A DNA stretch of 64,000 nucleotides from Polynucleobacter sp. 80A-SIGWE (lineage in GTDB: Bacteria; Pseudomonadota; Gammaproteobacteria; Burkholderiales; Burkholderiaceae). The notes beneath the pieces are model-generated. The model searched no databases. It was given only the letters and a program-made list of their open reading frames with translations, and was not told where the DNA came from. The position numbers and the translations under genes are program-made. Location of the stretch: NCBI RefSeq assembly GCF_018882295.1, contig NZ_JACVOR010000001.1:558001-622000 (forward strand). The letters are read 5' to 3'. Numbering within the stretch: position 1 is the stretch's first letter; each line of letters opens with the position of its first letter. Of this stretch, positions 36,012-45,471 are shown piece by piece.

Positions 36012-37021
36012 GTCTCGAAAAAAATTATTTTGAAAAATATTTTTTCAATCATATTAATAGAGCGGCCTTTAAGGATGTTATTGGAAGATCTGATTTTCAT
36101 ATATTTGGCGGTACTGGTGCGTTGGGCCTATCGCTACTTTATTTATTTCAACACTTTGACCTAACGCCTGCATCGTTAACGCTATATGGTAGAAATTCAT
36201 CAAAGTTCAATGAGTGGGAAAAATATGCAATTGATATATCAATCCCATTTAAATCAGTAAAATCGGAAAGCCTGAATAATGTTGACCTCACATCAATTAC
36301 AAAAGGTAGTACCGTTATATATTTTCCAGGCTATGCGCAACCGGTTAAGTTTATGGCAAACCCTGGCAGTCTATTTGATCTCAATATAACAACTTTAAAA
36401 AACATTATTGAGAGGGCTCCAAGGCAGGTATTCTATTCTTCTACAACTGAGATATACACCGGCTTAAGCGGAAGAGTTGCAGAGGAATCACACACGGTAT
36501 CAACCCCAAGCCATCCTCGCGGAGCATATATTGAGTCGAAAAGAGGTGGCGAAGCAATACTGGCGCATTGCGCATTACCCAATACTAGAGCAGTTTCATT
36601 TAGAGTTGCCTTGGCCACCCCGCCTTCACATATTCCCGGCGACAATAGGATCCTTTCGGATATTGTTGCCTCAGCTTTGAATAAGCATGTGATCCAGTTG
36701 AAGGGTGGATGGGATTCAATAAGGCAATATCAATGGGGTCCAATTTGCATTGCAAAAATACTTTATTCCGGTTTTTTTGGAATGCAAAATTTATACAATA
36801 TTGCAGGCGGTGAATCTATAACACTGGGTCATCTAGCTCAATCTGTTGCATGCAAATTAGAAGTCCCTTATGTGAATAGGGTGGAATCAAGTGAGCAGGA
36901 TATTGGTGCTCCACCGTCTGTGGACATCTCAACAAAACGTTTTGAGGGTGAGTTTTCTCTGGCGCTTCCAATAGAGTCTCTTCATGAAATGCTAGATGTT
37001 TACTTGCAAGGGGTCAAATGA
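36008..37021 (+). CDS. NAD-dependent epimerase/dehydratase (extended SDR)
   Basis: 337 residues. The nucleotide site GGTGALGLSLLYLF (34-40 GGTGALG) and the catalytic SSTTEIY followed by YIESKRGGEAIL (Tyr, Lys) mark an extended SDR. It could be the 4-ketoreductase or epimerase that completes a GDP-dideoxyhexose, or act on the transketolase product. It overlaps its upstream neighbour by four bases and the following gene by four. Confidence 0.75.
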   Translation: MSLEKNYFEKYFFNHINRAAFKDVIGRSDFHIFGGTGALGLSLLYLFQHFDLTPASLTLYGRNSSKFNEWEKYAIDISIPFKSVKSESLNNVDLTSITKGSTVIYFPGYAQPVKFMANPGSLFDLNITTLKNIIERAPRQVFYSSTTEIYTGLSGRVAEESHTVSTPSHPRGAYIESKRGGEAILAHCALPNTRAVSFRVALATPPSHIPGDNRILSDIVASALNKHVIQLKGGWDSIRQYQWGPICIAKILYSGFFGMQNLYNIAGGESITLGHLAQSVACKLEVPYVNRVESSEQDIGAPPSVDISTKRFEGEFSLALPIESLHEMLDVYLQGVK

Positions 37022-38124
37022 TTTGTATTCTGTATTGCGGAAAAATTGGTGGAGGTGTTAATGATCTAAAAAACCTTGTACATGGTTTGAGGGAATCACA
37101 TCTTCTGGATGCAAATATAGAAATATTTTCACTATATAAAATTCAGGCAATAGTGGAAATAGTCTCTCAAACAAACTCAAAATATGTTTACTGTATTGAT
37201 AAACATAATGGATTAATTTCTGAGATTTTTGCAAATTTAAAAGCGCTTTTTTATCTCTTAAAGCTTTATATTAGAGAGGTTTCAGTGGTGCAAGTAATGC
37301 CCCACCCATTAGATTTATTCCACTCGCTCCTATGTAAATTTAGAGTTTCTCATAAGGTAAGATATTTTTTTATCAGGCACAATCCAATTGGATTTAGGCA
37401 TGTAAATTCAAAAATTAGAAATCTCTTTATTTCATATATTGATGAAATAAACACGCGGCGGGCAGATGGTATTCTATTTTTCTCAAAAAGTGTCATGGAT
37501 GGTTTTTCTCGAGACCCGCTGATTTCAAGTAAGTGCAGATATATAGGGTTTGGCTACAACAGATTTGGTAGCAAAGAGAATTTAAATATGGTGTGCAAAA
37601 GCCCTGCAATTCTGTTATTTTTTGGCCGAATTCTTCCGTACAAGGGGTTGGATGATCTACTCCGATCTTTAAAATTTGTACGCAATAATGTTAAATTGAT
37701 AATCGCCGGAAAAGAATTAACAGAGACTCAAAAAATATTAATCTCTGAATTAGATGTACCAGTTGATATTTATAACGAGTGGATATCCGATTCGCTTGCC
37801 GATCAGTTGTATTCTATCGCCGATATTGTTGTTCTGCCCTACAGATTGATTTCGCAAAGTGGGCCGCTACTTACGGCCATAGGCTATCAAGTCCCCGTAA
37901 TTGCACCCGATCTTGTTGGAGTTAAAGAATTTATAACTGATGGCATCAATGGACTTTTGTTTAAGGCTGGGGATATTTCAGATCTTGCAAGAAAAATTGA
38001 TCAAATCATACCGGATGATCAATATCTGAAATTAAAAGCAAAAAGTAGATTATTGCGTGATGATTTTGAATGGAAGTCAGTAGCGGTTAGATTTGTGGAG
38101 GCAATTAATAGTGTACACAACTAA
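37018..38124 (+). CDS. Family 4 glycosyltransferase
   Basis: 368 residues, GT-B fold. The C-terminal half has LLFFGRILPYKGLDDLLRSL, NEWISDSLADQLYSIADIVVLPYRL and ITDGINGLLFKAGDISDLA, the standard GT4 pattern (RIxxxKG; E-x7-E position is degenerate). It transfers a sugar with retention. AT-rich, within the operon. It overlaps the acyltransferase start by 14 bases. Confidence 0.85.
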   Translation: MICILYCGKIGGGVNDLKNLVHGLRESHLLDANIEIFSLYKIQAIVEIVSQTNSKYVYCIDKHNGLISEIFANLKALFYLLKLYIREVSVVQVMPHPLDLFHSLLCKFRVSHKVRYFFIRHNPIGFRHVNSKIRNLFISYIDEINTRRADGILFFSKSVMDGFSRDPLISSKCRYIGFGYNRFGSKENLNMVCKSPAILLFFGRILPYKGLDDLLRSLKFVRNNVKLIIAGKELTETQKILISELDVPVDIYNEWISDSLADQLYSIADIVVLPYRLISQSGPLLTAIGYQVPVIAPDLVGVKEFITDGINGLLFKAGDISDLARKIDQIIPDDQYLKLKAKSRLLRDDFEWKSVAVRFVEAINSVHN

Positions 38125-38653
38125 AGAGATACTCTTTTATGGCGCCCATCGAATTTTATGGATGCTAATGAAGTTTCCATCTTTAAAATTTCGTCAATTA
38201 ATCTTGTCTATCTGCGGGGCAGAAATTGGCAATGTTTCATTCATGACTGGAGTTAAGGTGATCGCTCCGTGGAAGCTTTCCATAAAAGATGGAGTCACCA
38301 TAAATTCTAATGTATTGCTAGACTGTAGGGGTGGCTTATTTATTGGAGAAAACGTTATGGTGGGATATGGTACCTCCATCCATAGTATGGGTCATAAATA
38401 TTCACAGACTGGTTTTCCTACTTTTAAAAAACCTGTGGAGATACGGGCTGGCACTATTATTTTTTCACATTGCTATATAGGCCCAGGCATCGTGATAGAA
38501 AAATCTTGCACCTTATTGCCAGGAACTTTTATGTTGAGGGTGTTAACTAAGCCCTTTGACGTCTATGGCGGTAACCCTTGTGTGCTTGTTAGGGCTCTGG
38601 ATATCGATATAGATAGGGGTCCCCAATATAACTCAAGTCCATTGGGTTTTTAG
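38111..38653 (+). CDS. Acyltransferase, left-handed hexapeptide repeat type
   Basis: 180 residues of the LbH family, as in WcaF/NodL-like O-acetyltransferases: hexad repeats GAEIGNVSFM, GVTINSNVLLDCRGGLFIGENVMVGYG, EIRAGTIIFSHCYIGPGIVI. HSMGHKYS contains the likely catalytic His. It probably O-acetylates the glycan or its precursor. The GTG at 38111 with GGAGG nine bases upstream is preferred over TTG at 38093. Confidence 0.78.
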   Translation: MYTTKEILFYGAHRILWMLMKFPSLKFRQLILSICGAEIGNVSFMTGVKVIAPWKLSIKDGVTINSNVLLDCRGGLFIGENVMVGYGTSIHSMGHKYSQTGFPTFKKPVEIRAGTIIFSHCYIGPGIVIEKSCTLLPGTFMLRVLTKPFDVYGGNPCVLVRALDIDIDRGPQYNSSPLGF

Positions 38654-38690
38654 TATCTATACCCTCGGTTACTGCCTCCTCTTTTTATTT

Positions 38691-39683
38691 ATGGTTTCTG
38701 AGTCTTTTGGACTAAGAACTAAAATTCCCTACTTTAGTTTTTTAACTTTTATTCTTATATTGATCGGGTCTAGATATGAGACTGGCCCGGATTGGGCAAC
38801 TTATGAGTCCATTTACGAGACTTCATGTCAGACCCCCATGATTGAATTGCAAGGAGTCGAATTGCTATATAGGGGTTTAAATTGCCTATCATACAGCGGC
38901 TCATTTGATCTATTGTTTGTGAATATAATTTGCGCTTTGATTATTCTGTGCTCATGTTTTTATTTCGCAAAATTATGTTTGACGCCATCCATTTTTTACA
39001 TTTTTGCAATGCCATATTTTCTATATGTAATTTCAATGAGTTATACAAGACAGTCTGTTGCAATTTCATTGTTTATGCTGTCTATCTATTTATCAGTCAA
39101 CTTTCGCAAGACGAGCATTTGGGCAATTAGCCTAATCGGATTTGGGTTCCATAAATCAATCTTACTCTATTCTGGATTGCTTTTATATAAGACAATTCCA
39201 AAGTTAGCAATATATCTATTATTAATTCCGGCCTTAATTTTTTTAGCGCTCTATAGCCTAGGCGGTTATTTCGAATATCTTGTAAGTAATTATGTAGAGG
39301 GAGATTTTTCATCCACAGGGGCATTATTTCGAATTACCTTTTCTTGCTTTTGTTCAACGGCATATTATTTTCTAATTAGAGCCCATATTCCGGCTAATGT
39401 GCGAAATGTCATTAATATCTTTACCCCTCTACCGTACATATATTTTTTATTTTTAGTGGTTTGGCCTAACCAAAATACGGCCATTGATAGGATTTCTCTT
39501 TATCAAATTCCCGTTAACATATTAATTTGTTCATATGCCCCATTAGCATTTCCAGAAAAGTATTTTCTTGTATTAAAAAATGTAGCCTTTTTGATTTCAT
39601 TCCTATTATTCCAGGGTTGGCTGTCATATACTTCTTTTCGCGATGCGTGGCTTCCATATAAATCCTACTTTTTTGTCTTGTAA
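38691..39683 (+). CDS. EpsG-family polysaccharide polymerase (Wzy-like)
   Basis: 330 residues, about nine to ten membrane helices, and the EpsG hallmark RYETGPDWATYESIYE near the N-terminus with TRQSVAISLFML later. It probably polymerises the repeat units exported to the periplasm. The start is uncertain. No Shine-Dalgarno precedes the ATG at 38691, and the 16 in-frame codons before it (38643-38690) are hydrophobic and resemble the missing first helix, but no ATG, GTG or TTG is available there. A non-standard start or coupling to the acyltransferase stop at 38653 is possible. Confidence 0.7.
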   Translation: MVSESFGLRTKIPYFSFLTFILILIGSRYETGPDWATYESIYETSCQTPMIELQGVELLYRGLNCLSYSGSFDLLFVNIICALIILCSCFYFAKLCLTPSIFYIFAMPYFLYVISMSYTRQSVAISLFMLSIYLSVNFRKTSIWAISLIGFGFHKSILLYSGLLLYKTIPKLAIYLLLIPALIFLALYSLGGYFEYLVSNYVEGDFSSTGALFRITFSCFCSTAYYFLIRAHIPANVRNVINIFTPLPYIYFLFLVVWPNQNTAIDRISLYQIPVNILICSYAPLAFPEKYFLVLKNVAFLISFLLFQGWLSYTSFRDAWLPYKSYFFVL

Positions 39684-39685
39684 AT

Positions 39686-40642
39686 ATGAATATTGCTATT
39701 ACTGGCGGCACAGGATTTATTGGGTCGCATCTAGTTCAGTCTTTGGTTCGTTCCGGCCATAATGTAAAAATACTGACACGAGATCCCGGTGTCAAAAGCT
39801 CACAGTCTGCGCAGGTTTCATATTTTTATGGAGATTTAGGCGTTGAATCATCATTAAGTGCATTTGTTGATGGGATTGACATTCTGTTTCACTGTGCTGG
39901 AGAGGTGAATGATGTCTCTAAGATGGAGGGGCTCCATATCCATGGAACGCAAAACTTAATTAATGTTGTTGCAGGAAGGATTAAGCGCTGGGTTCAGCTT
40001 AGTAGTACAGGGGTTTATGGATTCCCTCGAGCCGGCACTATTTCAGAAAGCTCGCCCAATAAACCCGATGGCATATATGAGGTAACGAAAGCCGTATCGG
40101 ATAATTTAGTCATAGGAGCTGCAGAGGGTGGAGCATTCGAATATTCAATTTTGAGACCATCAGTTGTTTTTGGCTCTAATATGCCCAATCAGTCATTGTT
40201 TTCACTTCTTAATATGGTTGAAGCACAAAAATTTTTTTTTATAGGCCCTCGTGGCGCCTCTGCAAACTACATACATGTTGAAAATGTGGTTCACGCTCTT
40301 AATCTTTGCGCTTTTTCTCCAGAGGCAGATTGTGGTGTATTCAATTTATCCGATTATGCAACTTGGGAGGATTTCATAGGCCTGATAGCAAAGTATTTGG
40401 GCGTTAAAGCACCAGTGACTCGAATTCCTGAGTTACCAGTTCGCTTAATGGTTTCTGTTCTGAAGGGTATCCCTGGTTGGCCATTGAGGCCCTCAAGAAT
40501 TGATGCCTTAACAACTTTCGTTAAGTTTTCTAATTCAAGGGTTAGGCGTGAATTGAACTATGCGCCTTGTATATCTATGGAAAATGCCATAGCTGATCTT
40601 GTGCATAATTATTTAGACCGAAAATATGAATCCAAAACATAA
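39686..40642 (+). CDS. NAD-dependent epimerase/dehydratase (extended SDR)
   Basis: 318 residues; GGTGFIGSHLVQSL at 7-13 for NAD, LSSTGVYG and YEVTKAVSDN with the catalytic Tyr/Lys. It resembles NAD-dependent sugar epimerases found next to initiating glycosyltransferases (for example WbpV-like). Substrate unknown; UDP-HexNAc is a guess. It overlaps the next gene by 17 bases. Its codon use is richer in GC than the middle of the locus. Confidence 0.8.
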   Translation: MNIAITGGTGFIGSHLVQSLVRSGHNVKILTRDPGVKSSQSAQVSYFYGDLGVESSLSAFVDGIDILFHCAGEVNDVSKMEGLHIHGTQNLINVVAGRIKRWVQLSSTGVYGFPRAGTISESSPNKPDGIYEVTKAVSDNLVIGAAEGGAFEYSILRPSVVFGSNMPNQSLFSLLNMVEAQKFFFIGPRGASANYIHVENVVHALNLCAFSPEADCGVFNLSDYATWEDFIGLIAKYLGVKAPVTRIPELPVRLMVSVLKGIPGWPLRPSRIDALTTFVKFSNSRVRRELNYAPCISMENAIADLVHNYLDRKYESKT

Positions 40643-41798
40643 CATTAAGGTACTGCGGGTTGTTACCAACCCGGAGTGTGTTTCTTGGCATATGGGAAAA
40701 ACTTTAACTTATTTGGCTAAAGATTTTGATGTGGTGGTTGCGGGTGAGAGGGTATCAATTAATGTCAATCAGTTTCCAGATGTAGCTTGGGTCGATATTC
40801 CAATTAATAGAAAAATAAATCTTTGGGCTGATCTTAGGGCGCTCATCGCGCTATATTTTCTCTGTCGCCGCTATAAGCCAGATATTGCGCATTCCATTAT
40901 GCCTAAGGCAGGCCTTCTCTTAGCTATGGCGGCAAAGTTTGCCGGTATTCCAGTTAGAATTCACACATTTACCGGACAGGTTTGGGATACCAAAAAGGGG
41001 GCATCTAGATTTTTACTTAAATTAGTGGATCAATTTATTGTGGCCATGAATTCCGCGTGCTTAACGGATAGCCCATCACAATCTACCCATCTTTTTAATA
41101 ATAGAATATCTGATAATGGAAGTCCCTTGGGTGTTTTGGGGAAAGGTTCGTTGATAGGCGTCGATCTTGATCGATTTGATGTGGGGCGTATTCGAAAGGC
41201 CTCCGTAATTTCCAGGGAATCCCTTGGTTTGAATGAGTCTGATTTTGTGATTTCATTCGTAGCTCGTAAGTCTATGGACAAGGGTGCGCTGGATCTTTTG
41301 CGTGCGTTTGCTGATGCTAGAAGAAAGGCGGAACACCTAAAGCTGTTGTTCATTGGCCCTGATGAGAGTAATGGCGCAATAGAGCAGTTAAGACTAAATC
41401 AGCCTGAAATTTTTATTGGTGTTGTTGAAATGGGATTAATTGGAAATCATGAGGAATATTTAGCAATAAGCGATGTACTATGTGTGCCTAGCTACAGGGA
41501 GGGTTTTGGTACGGTAGTGATTGATGCAGCCGCTCTCGGGGTTCCCTGTATTGGCTCGCGAATTCCAGGTTTAGTGGACTCTATTTCCGACGGGGAGACC
41601 GGTCTTTTGTTTCCCGTTGGAAATACCAGTGAGTTAGAAAATCTTTTTATCAAGCTTGAATCTGATAGAGGCTCTCTGAAGGTCTTCGGTAGGGCTGCTT
41701 CAGGAAGGGTGAGGGATTATTTTTCGTCTGAGGTGCTTTATTACCACTTAAAAAATTTCTACAAAGACCAGTTGAAATTATTTTTGCATTCTCGATAG
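40626..41798 (+). CDS. Family 4 glycosyltransferase
   Basis: 390 residues. N-terminal half VTNPECVSWHMGKTLTYLA and the C-terminal donor site ISFVARKSMDKGALDLLRAF, with VLCVPSYREGFGTVVIDAAALGVP (the E-x7-E motif) and ISDGETGLLFPVGNT. This is a WcaL/PimB-like GT4. It is the last gene of the locus; 1.4 kb of non-coding or decayed DNA follows. Confidence 0.87.
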   Translation: MNPKHNIKVLRVVTNPECVSWHMGKTLTYLAKDFDVVVAGERVSINVNQFPDVAWVDIPINRKINLWADLRALIALYFLCRRYKPDIAHSIMPKAGLLLAMAAKFAGIPVRIHTFTGQVWDTKKGASRFLLKLVDQFIVAMNSACLTDSPSQSTHLFNNRISDNGSPLGVLGKGSLIGVDLDRFDVGRIRKASVISRESLGLNESDFVISFVARKSMDKGALDLLRAFADARRKAEHLKLLFIGPDESNGAIEQLRLNQPEIFIGVVEMGLIGNHEEYLAISDVLCVPSYREGFGTVVIDAAALGVPCIGSRIPGLVDSISDGETGLLFPVGNTSELENLFIKLESDRGSLKVFGRAASGRVRDYFSSEVLYYHLKNFYKDQLKLFLHSR

Positions 41799-42307
41799 GA
41801 TCGTATCAAATCATAATTTGATATATTTCTGAAGTGTAGTGCTAATTAACATTGCCGTAAAAGCCAACAACTACTCTGGCTTTTTATTTGACTGTCAATA
41901 AGTTTGATCTTCAAATTAATCCACTATATATCTTATGACACCAGCCGTCCTTGATCGCCTAGTTTTTTGCGTAATAATTTATATGCTTACTTCAGTAGCT
42001 TAATAAATTCTCAGCCATATGAGTTCATACTGACTGAGCGCTGACCCCCTCATGTCGTTTCTACATTATCTATAAACTGCAAACCTTTGTCCTGCGCCAA
42101 ATTTATAAAAAATAAGCTGGCTATCGGCTGATTTATGCGCTGAAAGTTAATTTAATCTCTATTCTGCCAATTTAGGAATTTCTAATTTTTATCTATTTCT
42201 TACCCCAGACAGTTGACTTGCGTTTTATGTTGGAGCAACTTAAAATTTTTGGGTGCACCCGCATTGGTCATGGGGGATATTGAGATCGCGGTTACCTGCT
42301 AAAAAAT
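41799..42307. other. Non-coding stretch downstream of the locus
   Basis: About 500 bases with no convincing open frame. A 23-base segment near 42030-42052 (GCGCTGACCCCCT) resembles the part of the integrase remnant at about 42430-42445 (CCGCTGATCCCCTT), so a second, more eroded recombinase fragment may be present. The rest shows nothing recognised. Confidence 0.4.
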
Positions 42308-43020
42308 TTAAATGTGTTCTACGTATCTCATCACCATGTCTGACCCAGACCATATCCCCTTCGCATCATGATTGACATTTTTTCTCTAGGGCCCAATAAA
42401 TATTGAGCTGCACCTACCTGTATTGAGTGACCGCTGATCCCCTTAAAGACTGTTCATCTAATTTGGCTGCACTGGCAACCCTCTTGTAGATGCGGATAAT
42501 CTGCCCGCCCCCATTTAAGAGCTAATAATATCGGCCCTGTTAACGTTAGCTATGATCCTTTCCCGACCCCGGAAGTTTCTTTATCTGCTCCATCAATGCA
42601 AAGCTCGCCCTTGGACTTGGGCACAAATTTTTTATCCATTGAACCTTGATTGACCTTACTTGTCTCAGCAGGATTGAGGTATTCTCAGCCCATTTTTCAA
42701 TGGTGATTTTGACGTCTTTGACTTGCAGTGAGACTGATTCACTACACCTGCATAAGATATCGTAGGTCACAAGTGATAGGATTTTGTCTTGCAAGCCTCC
42801 GATTGAATTATCAGTAGCTGACTGCGGCTTATCAAAATCACAATATTTACAAAATGGACTGACTCTCAACCGTATCCGGGAGAGCTTCCTGCATTGGTTT
42901 ATTTTAGAGTTGGATAGGGCGGGGTTGTCCATGCTAATGCTATATGGCAGGCTAATTCTTAGAATGTCTAACTTATTTGATATTGGTGGAATCGGTGATG
43001 GTTGCTTCTACTTTTTTTGC
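42308..43020 (-). pseudogene. Decayed site-specific tyrosine integrase
   Basis: On the minus strand several frames together give a recombinase: NPALSNSKINQCRKLSR, GGLQDKILSLVTYDILCRCS (ExV/SE box, Arg I kept), ILLR, then after frameshifts YKRVASAAK, ISGHSIQVGAAQYLL and MRRG, and VMRYVEHI with the catalytic Tyr, ending at TAA 42308-42310. HSIQ shows the second catalytic Arg changed to Gln. Stops and at least two frameshifts make it non-functional. It marks an old integration event at the locus edge. Confidence 0.85.
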
Positions 43021-43215
43021 TGCTCATGCACGCTAGAATTTTCAAGCTTATATATAGACATCTTTAAGCTGCATATCCGAATACACTCATAAAAGAGCTC
43101 GCCTCTTTCGGGTGGAATTAGGCTTAATAGCGCTAGCTGTATTGCTTGTATTGTTTTTGATCTGGCCGATACTGAGCATCTTGCACTTCATTAAATTAGG
43201 GTGATTTTCATTTTT

Positions 43216-44295
43216 TTATTTCTCTAGGTGTAGCCACTTGGGTGTTTTGAATTTCACAATCCTACCGTAAAGCCAGACATAGGAGGTCGTAAAGAGAGTG
43301 CATGCGCCAATGAGAGTGGGGGTTGATTGCCACCACAGTACTGCGGGGGCAATACTCATTACAGCAAGCGCCCAAAAGTAGGGAGCCGTTCTGGCATTGG
43401 CCGAGAATACATTGTTGTCTTGGTGATTGTTCATCAAGATGCGACGATACATAAGGGTGTGAAAATGAATGCCATCTGGTTGCCCGGGACTTTTGCCTTG
43501 ATGTATTTTTCTACGATAGATCGTAAAGAGTGTCTCCATAATCGGGTAGCCATTAATCAGCAAAGCAAACCACGGTGAGATCTCTTGATGTCTATATGTT
43601 AGTAGGATGCTAAGGCTGGCAATCCAAAAGCCAATTAGATAAGCTCCTCCATCACCTAGAAAGATGAGTCCTCTTGGGTAGTTCCAGATAAAGAAGCCTA
43701 AGATTGAGCTGGCCATGATGAGACTGAGGTACATGATCAAAGGATCGGCAAGTGCAAATCCGACATAAGTAATTGCCATTAGGGTGATGATTCCAACCAT
43801 GCCGGCAAGACCATTAAACCCATCGATGATGTTGTATGCATTTGCCAGGCCAGTGATGGCAAAAACAGTAAGGACTGCCCCAACAACGGGGAATATAAAG
43901 ATCAGATCTAGATAAGGAATATCTAATCTGGTAATTTGCACTGGCACTAGGTAGACAAAAAGTGTGGCGGCAATAGTCGTGAAGATCAGTCGGAGCCGGA
44001 TACTAATTTTTTTGGTTAAATCCTCAGTGACGCCAATCGCAAATGTTGGAATGGCGCAAATTAGCAGTGTGAGTTCTATTGAGGGATTCGGAACATTCTT
44101 AAGTCTGAATAGAATGGCTGCGCATAAGCCAATCGCAATACTAATGCCACCAATTCTGGGAACTACTTTGGTGTGAAACTTTTGCGGGCCAGAAAGATCC
44201 CAGTCTGCTGAAAAACGCTGATGCAGATGCTTGAAGCGAATAATTAATAAAGTCGCTACAAATGAGGAGAGAAAGGCAGCAAGTAAACCAGACAT
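43216..44295 (-). CDS. WecA-type undecaprenyl-phosphate sugar-1-phosphate transferase
   Basis: 359 residues, about ten to eleven membrane helices of the MraY/WecA/WbpL family. The first cytoplasmic loop has HTKVVPRIGG, followed by NAYNIIDGFNGLAGMVG and FLGDGGAYLIGF (catalytic Asp motifs), and a basic loop RRKIHQGKSPGQPDGIHFH. It would prime the glycan by loading GlcNAc-, FucNAc- or QuiNAc-1-P on undecaprenyl phosphate. It is on the opposite strand, just past the integrase remnant, and functionally belongs to the polysaccharide locus. Confidence 0.88.
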   Translation of the reverse strand: MSGLLAAFLSSFVATLLIIRFKHLHQRFSADWDLSGPQKFHTKVVPRIGGISIAIGLCAAILFRLKNVPNPSIELTLLICAIPTFAIGVTEDLTKKISIRLRLIFTTIAATLFVYLVPVQITRLDIPYLDLIFIFPVVGAVLTVFAITGLANAYNIIDGFNGLAGMVGIITLMAITYVGFALADPLIMYLSLIMASSILGFFIWNYPRGLIFLGDGGAYLIGFWIASLSILLTYRHQEISPWFALLINGYPIMETLFTIYRRKIHQGKSPGQPDGIHFHTLMYRRILMNNHQDNNVFSANARTAPYFWALAVMSIAPAVLWWQSTPTLIGACTLFTTSYVWLYGRIVKFKTPKWLHLEK

Positions 44296-44378
44296 TTAGT
44301 GATTATAAATTCCAAATACACTTCATTTGGTAGTTTTGCTGGTTATATTTAAATTAGGCCTGCCAATGCAATGTTCGC

Positions 44379-45398
44379 TTAAGGCACCAAACTCAAAAAC
44401 AAGAACTCAAAGAAGATAATCAGGTGCACCACACCTTGCAAGAGGGTGGTTCTGCCAATCGCCAGGGTGAGGGCGCCAATAAAGAAGCTGAGGTACATCA
44501 GCGTCATATTGAGGTTGCTGATCCCCAGGCTTAATGGCAGATTAAAGAAGATAGCAAATGCCGCCACTGTTGGAATAGTGAGTCCAATACTGGCTAAGGC
44601 TGACCCTAATGCTAAGTTCAGACTGCTTTGTAAGCGATTGGCTCTGGCAGCCCTAACTGCTGCATATCCTTCAGGTAGCAATACTAGCATGGCAATCGCA
44701 ATGCCCACTACAGTCTTTGGGGCGCCTGCAGCTTTTACTCCAGCCTCAATGGCGGGGTTGAGTGCTTCTGCTAAACCCACTACTACCGCTAGTGAGATCA
44801 ATAGTAGTGCTAAGCTAGTGGCGGTCTTGAGATTGCTAGGCTTGTCCGCATGAGCATCGCTATCAGTCTTTTGATCTTCTGCTTTGGGGAGGTAGTAGTC
44901 CCGATGACTGACTGTTTGGAAGAAAATAAATGCACCATACAGAGCGAAAGAGGCGATCCCAGCAAATGCTAGTTGACTCTTAGTAAAGTCGGGCCCAGGC
45001 GTACTAGTAGTTACCATCGGCATCACTAGAATAAAGGTAGCTAAAGCAGTGAGTACCGCTAATGCGGAATTGGTGCCCTCGTTACGGAAAGACATTTCAT
45101 GATGTTTGAAGCCGCCCATGAAGATGCATAAACCAACAACTCCATTGATAACAATCATCACAGTTGCAAAGACAGCATCACGAGCAATAAATTCAGAGCC
45201 CTCATGGCCTGCAATCATCATGGCGATGATGAGGGATACCTCAATAATCGTGACGCTAATAGCCAGTACTAGGGTGCCATAGGGCTCACCAGTTTTATGG
45301 GCGATGACTTCCGCGTGGTGAACTGCGGAGAGTACAGCTCCAATAAGGGTGGCACCCATTAAGGTGATGAACCAAGTTTGGCTAAGAAGGTCTGTCAT
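44379..45398 (-). CDS. chaA: Calcium/cation-proton antiporter ChaA-like
   Basis: 339 residues with ten or so membrane helices and CaCA-superfamily motifs: GEPYGTLVLAISVTIIEVSLI and GIAIAMLVLLPEGYAAV (the glutamate-containing repeats). The acidic cytosolic loop (about 170-195: PKAEDQKTDSDAHADK) is shorter than in E. coli ChaA (about 366). It would export sodium, potassium or calcium ions. It stands alone, convergent with no clear partner. Confidence 0.85.
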   Translation of the reverse strand: MTDLLSQTWFITLMGATLIGAVLSAVHHAEVIAHKTGEPYGTLVLAISVTIIEVSLIIAMMIAGHEGSEFIARDAVFATVMIVINGVVGLCIFMGGFKHHEMSFRNEGTNSALAVLTALATFILVMPMVTTSTPGPDFTKSQLAFAGIASFALYGAFIFFQTVSHRDYYLPKAEDQKTDSDAHADKPSNLKTATSLALLLISLAVVVGLAEALNPAIEAGVKAAGAPKTVVGIAIAMLVLLPEGYAAVRAARANRLQSSLNLALGSALASIGLTIPTVAAFAIFFNLPLSLGISNLNMTLMYLSFFIGALTLAIGRTTLLQGVVHLIIFFEFLFLSLVP

Positions 45399-45471
45399 AT
45401 GGCTATATAGTTAGAGAGCTTATTTTCAGGTTAAGCTTAAGAGATTAATGCTGATAGTTTAAAAGGTTTGC

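Noticed and set aside
42784..43092. Plus-strand open frame of about 100 codons in the gap after the glycan locus
   Set aside because: It is antisense to the decayed integrase, which has recognisable motifs; the translated frame resembles no family.
43112..43204. Plus-strand hydrophobic open stretch (VELGLIALAVLLVLFLIWP...)
   Set aside because: A 30-codon GTG frame with one hydrophobic helix. No ribosome-binding site and no recognisable family; may be the end of a lost membrane gene, but too short to call.
41799..43215. Intact insertion sequence or prophage
   Set aside because: No transposase, terminal inverted repeats or phage genes are seen, only integrase fragments.
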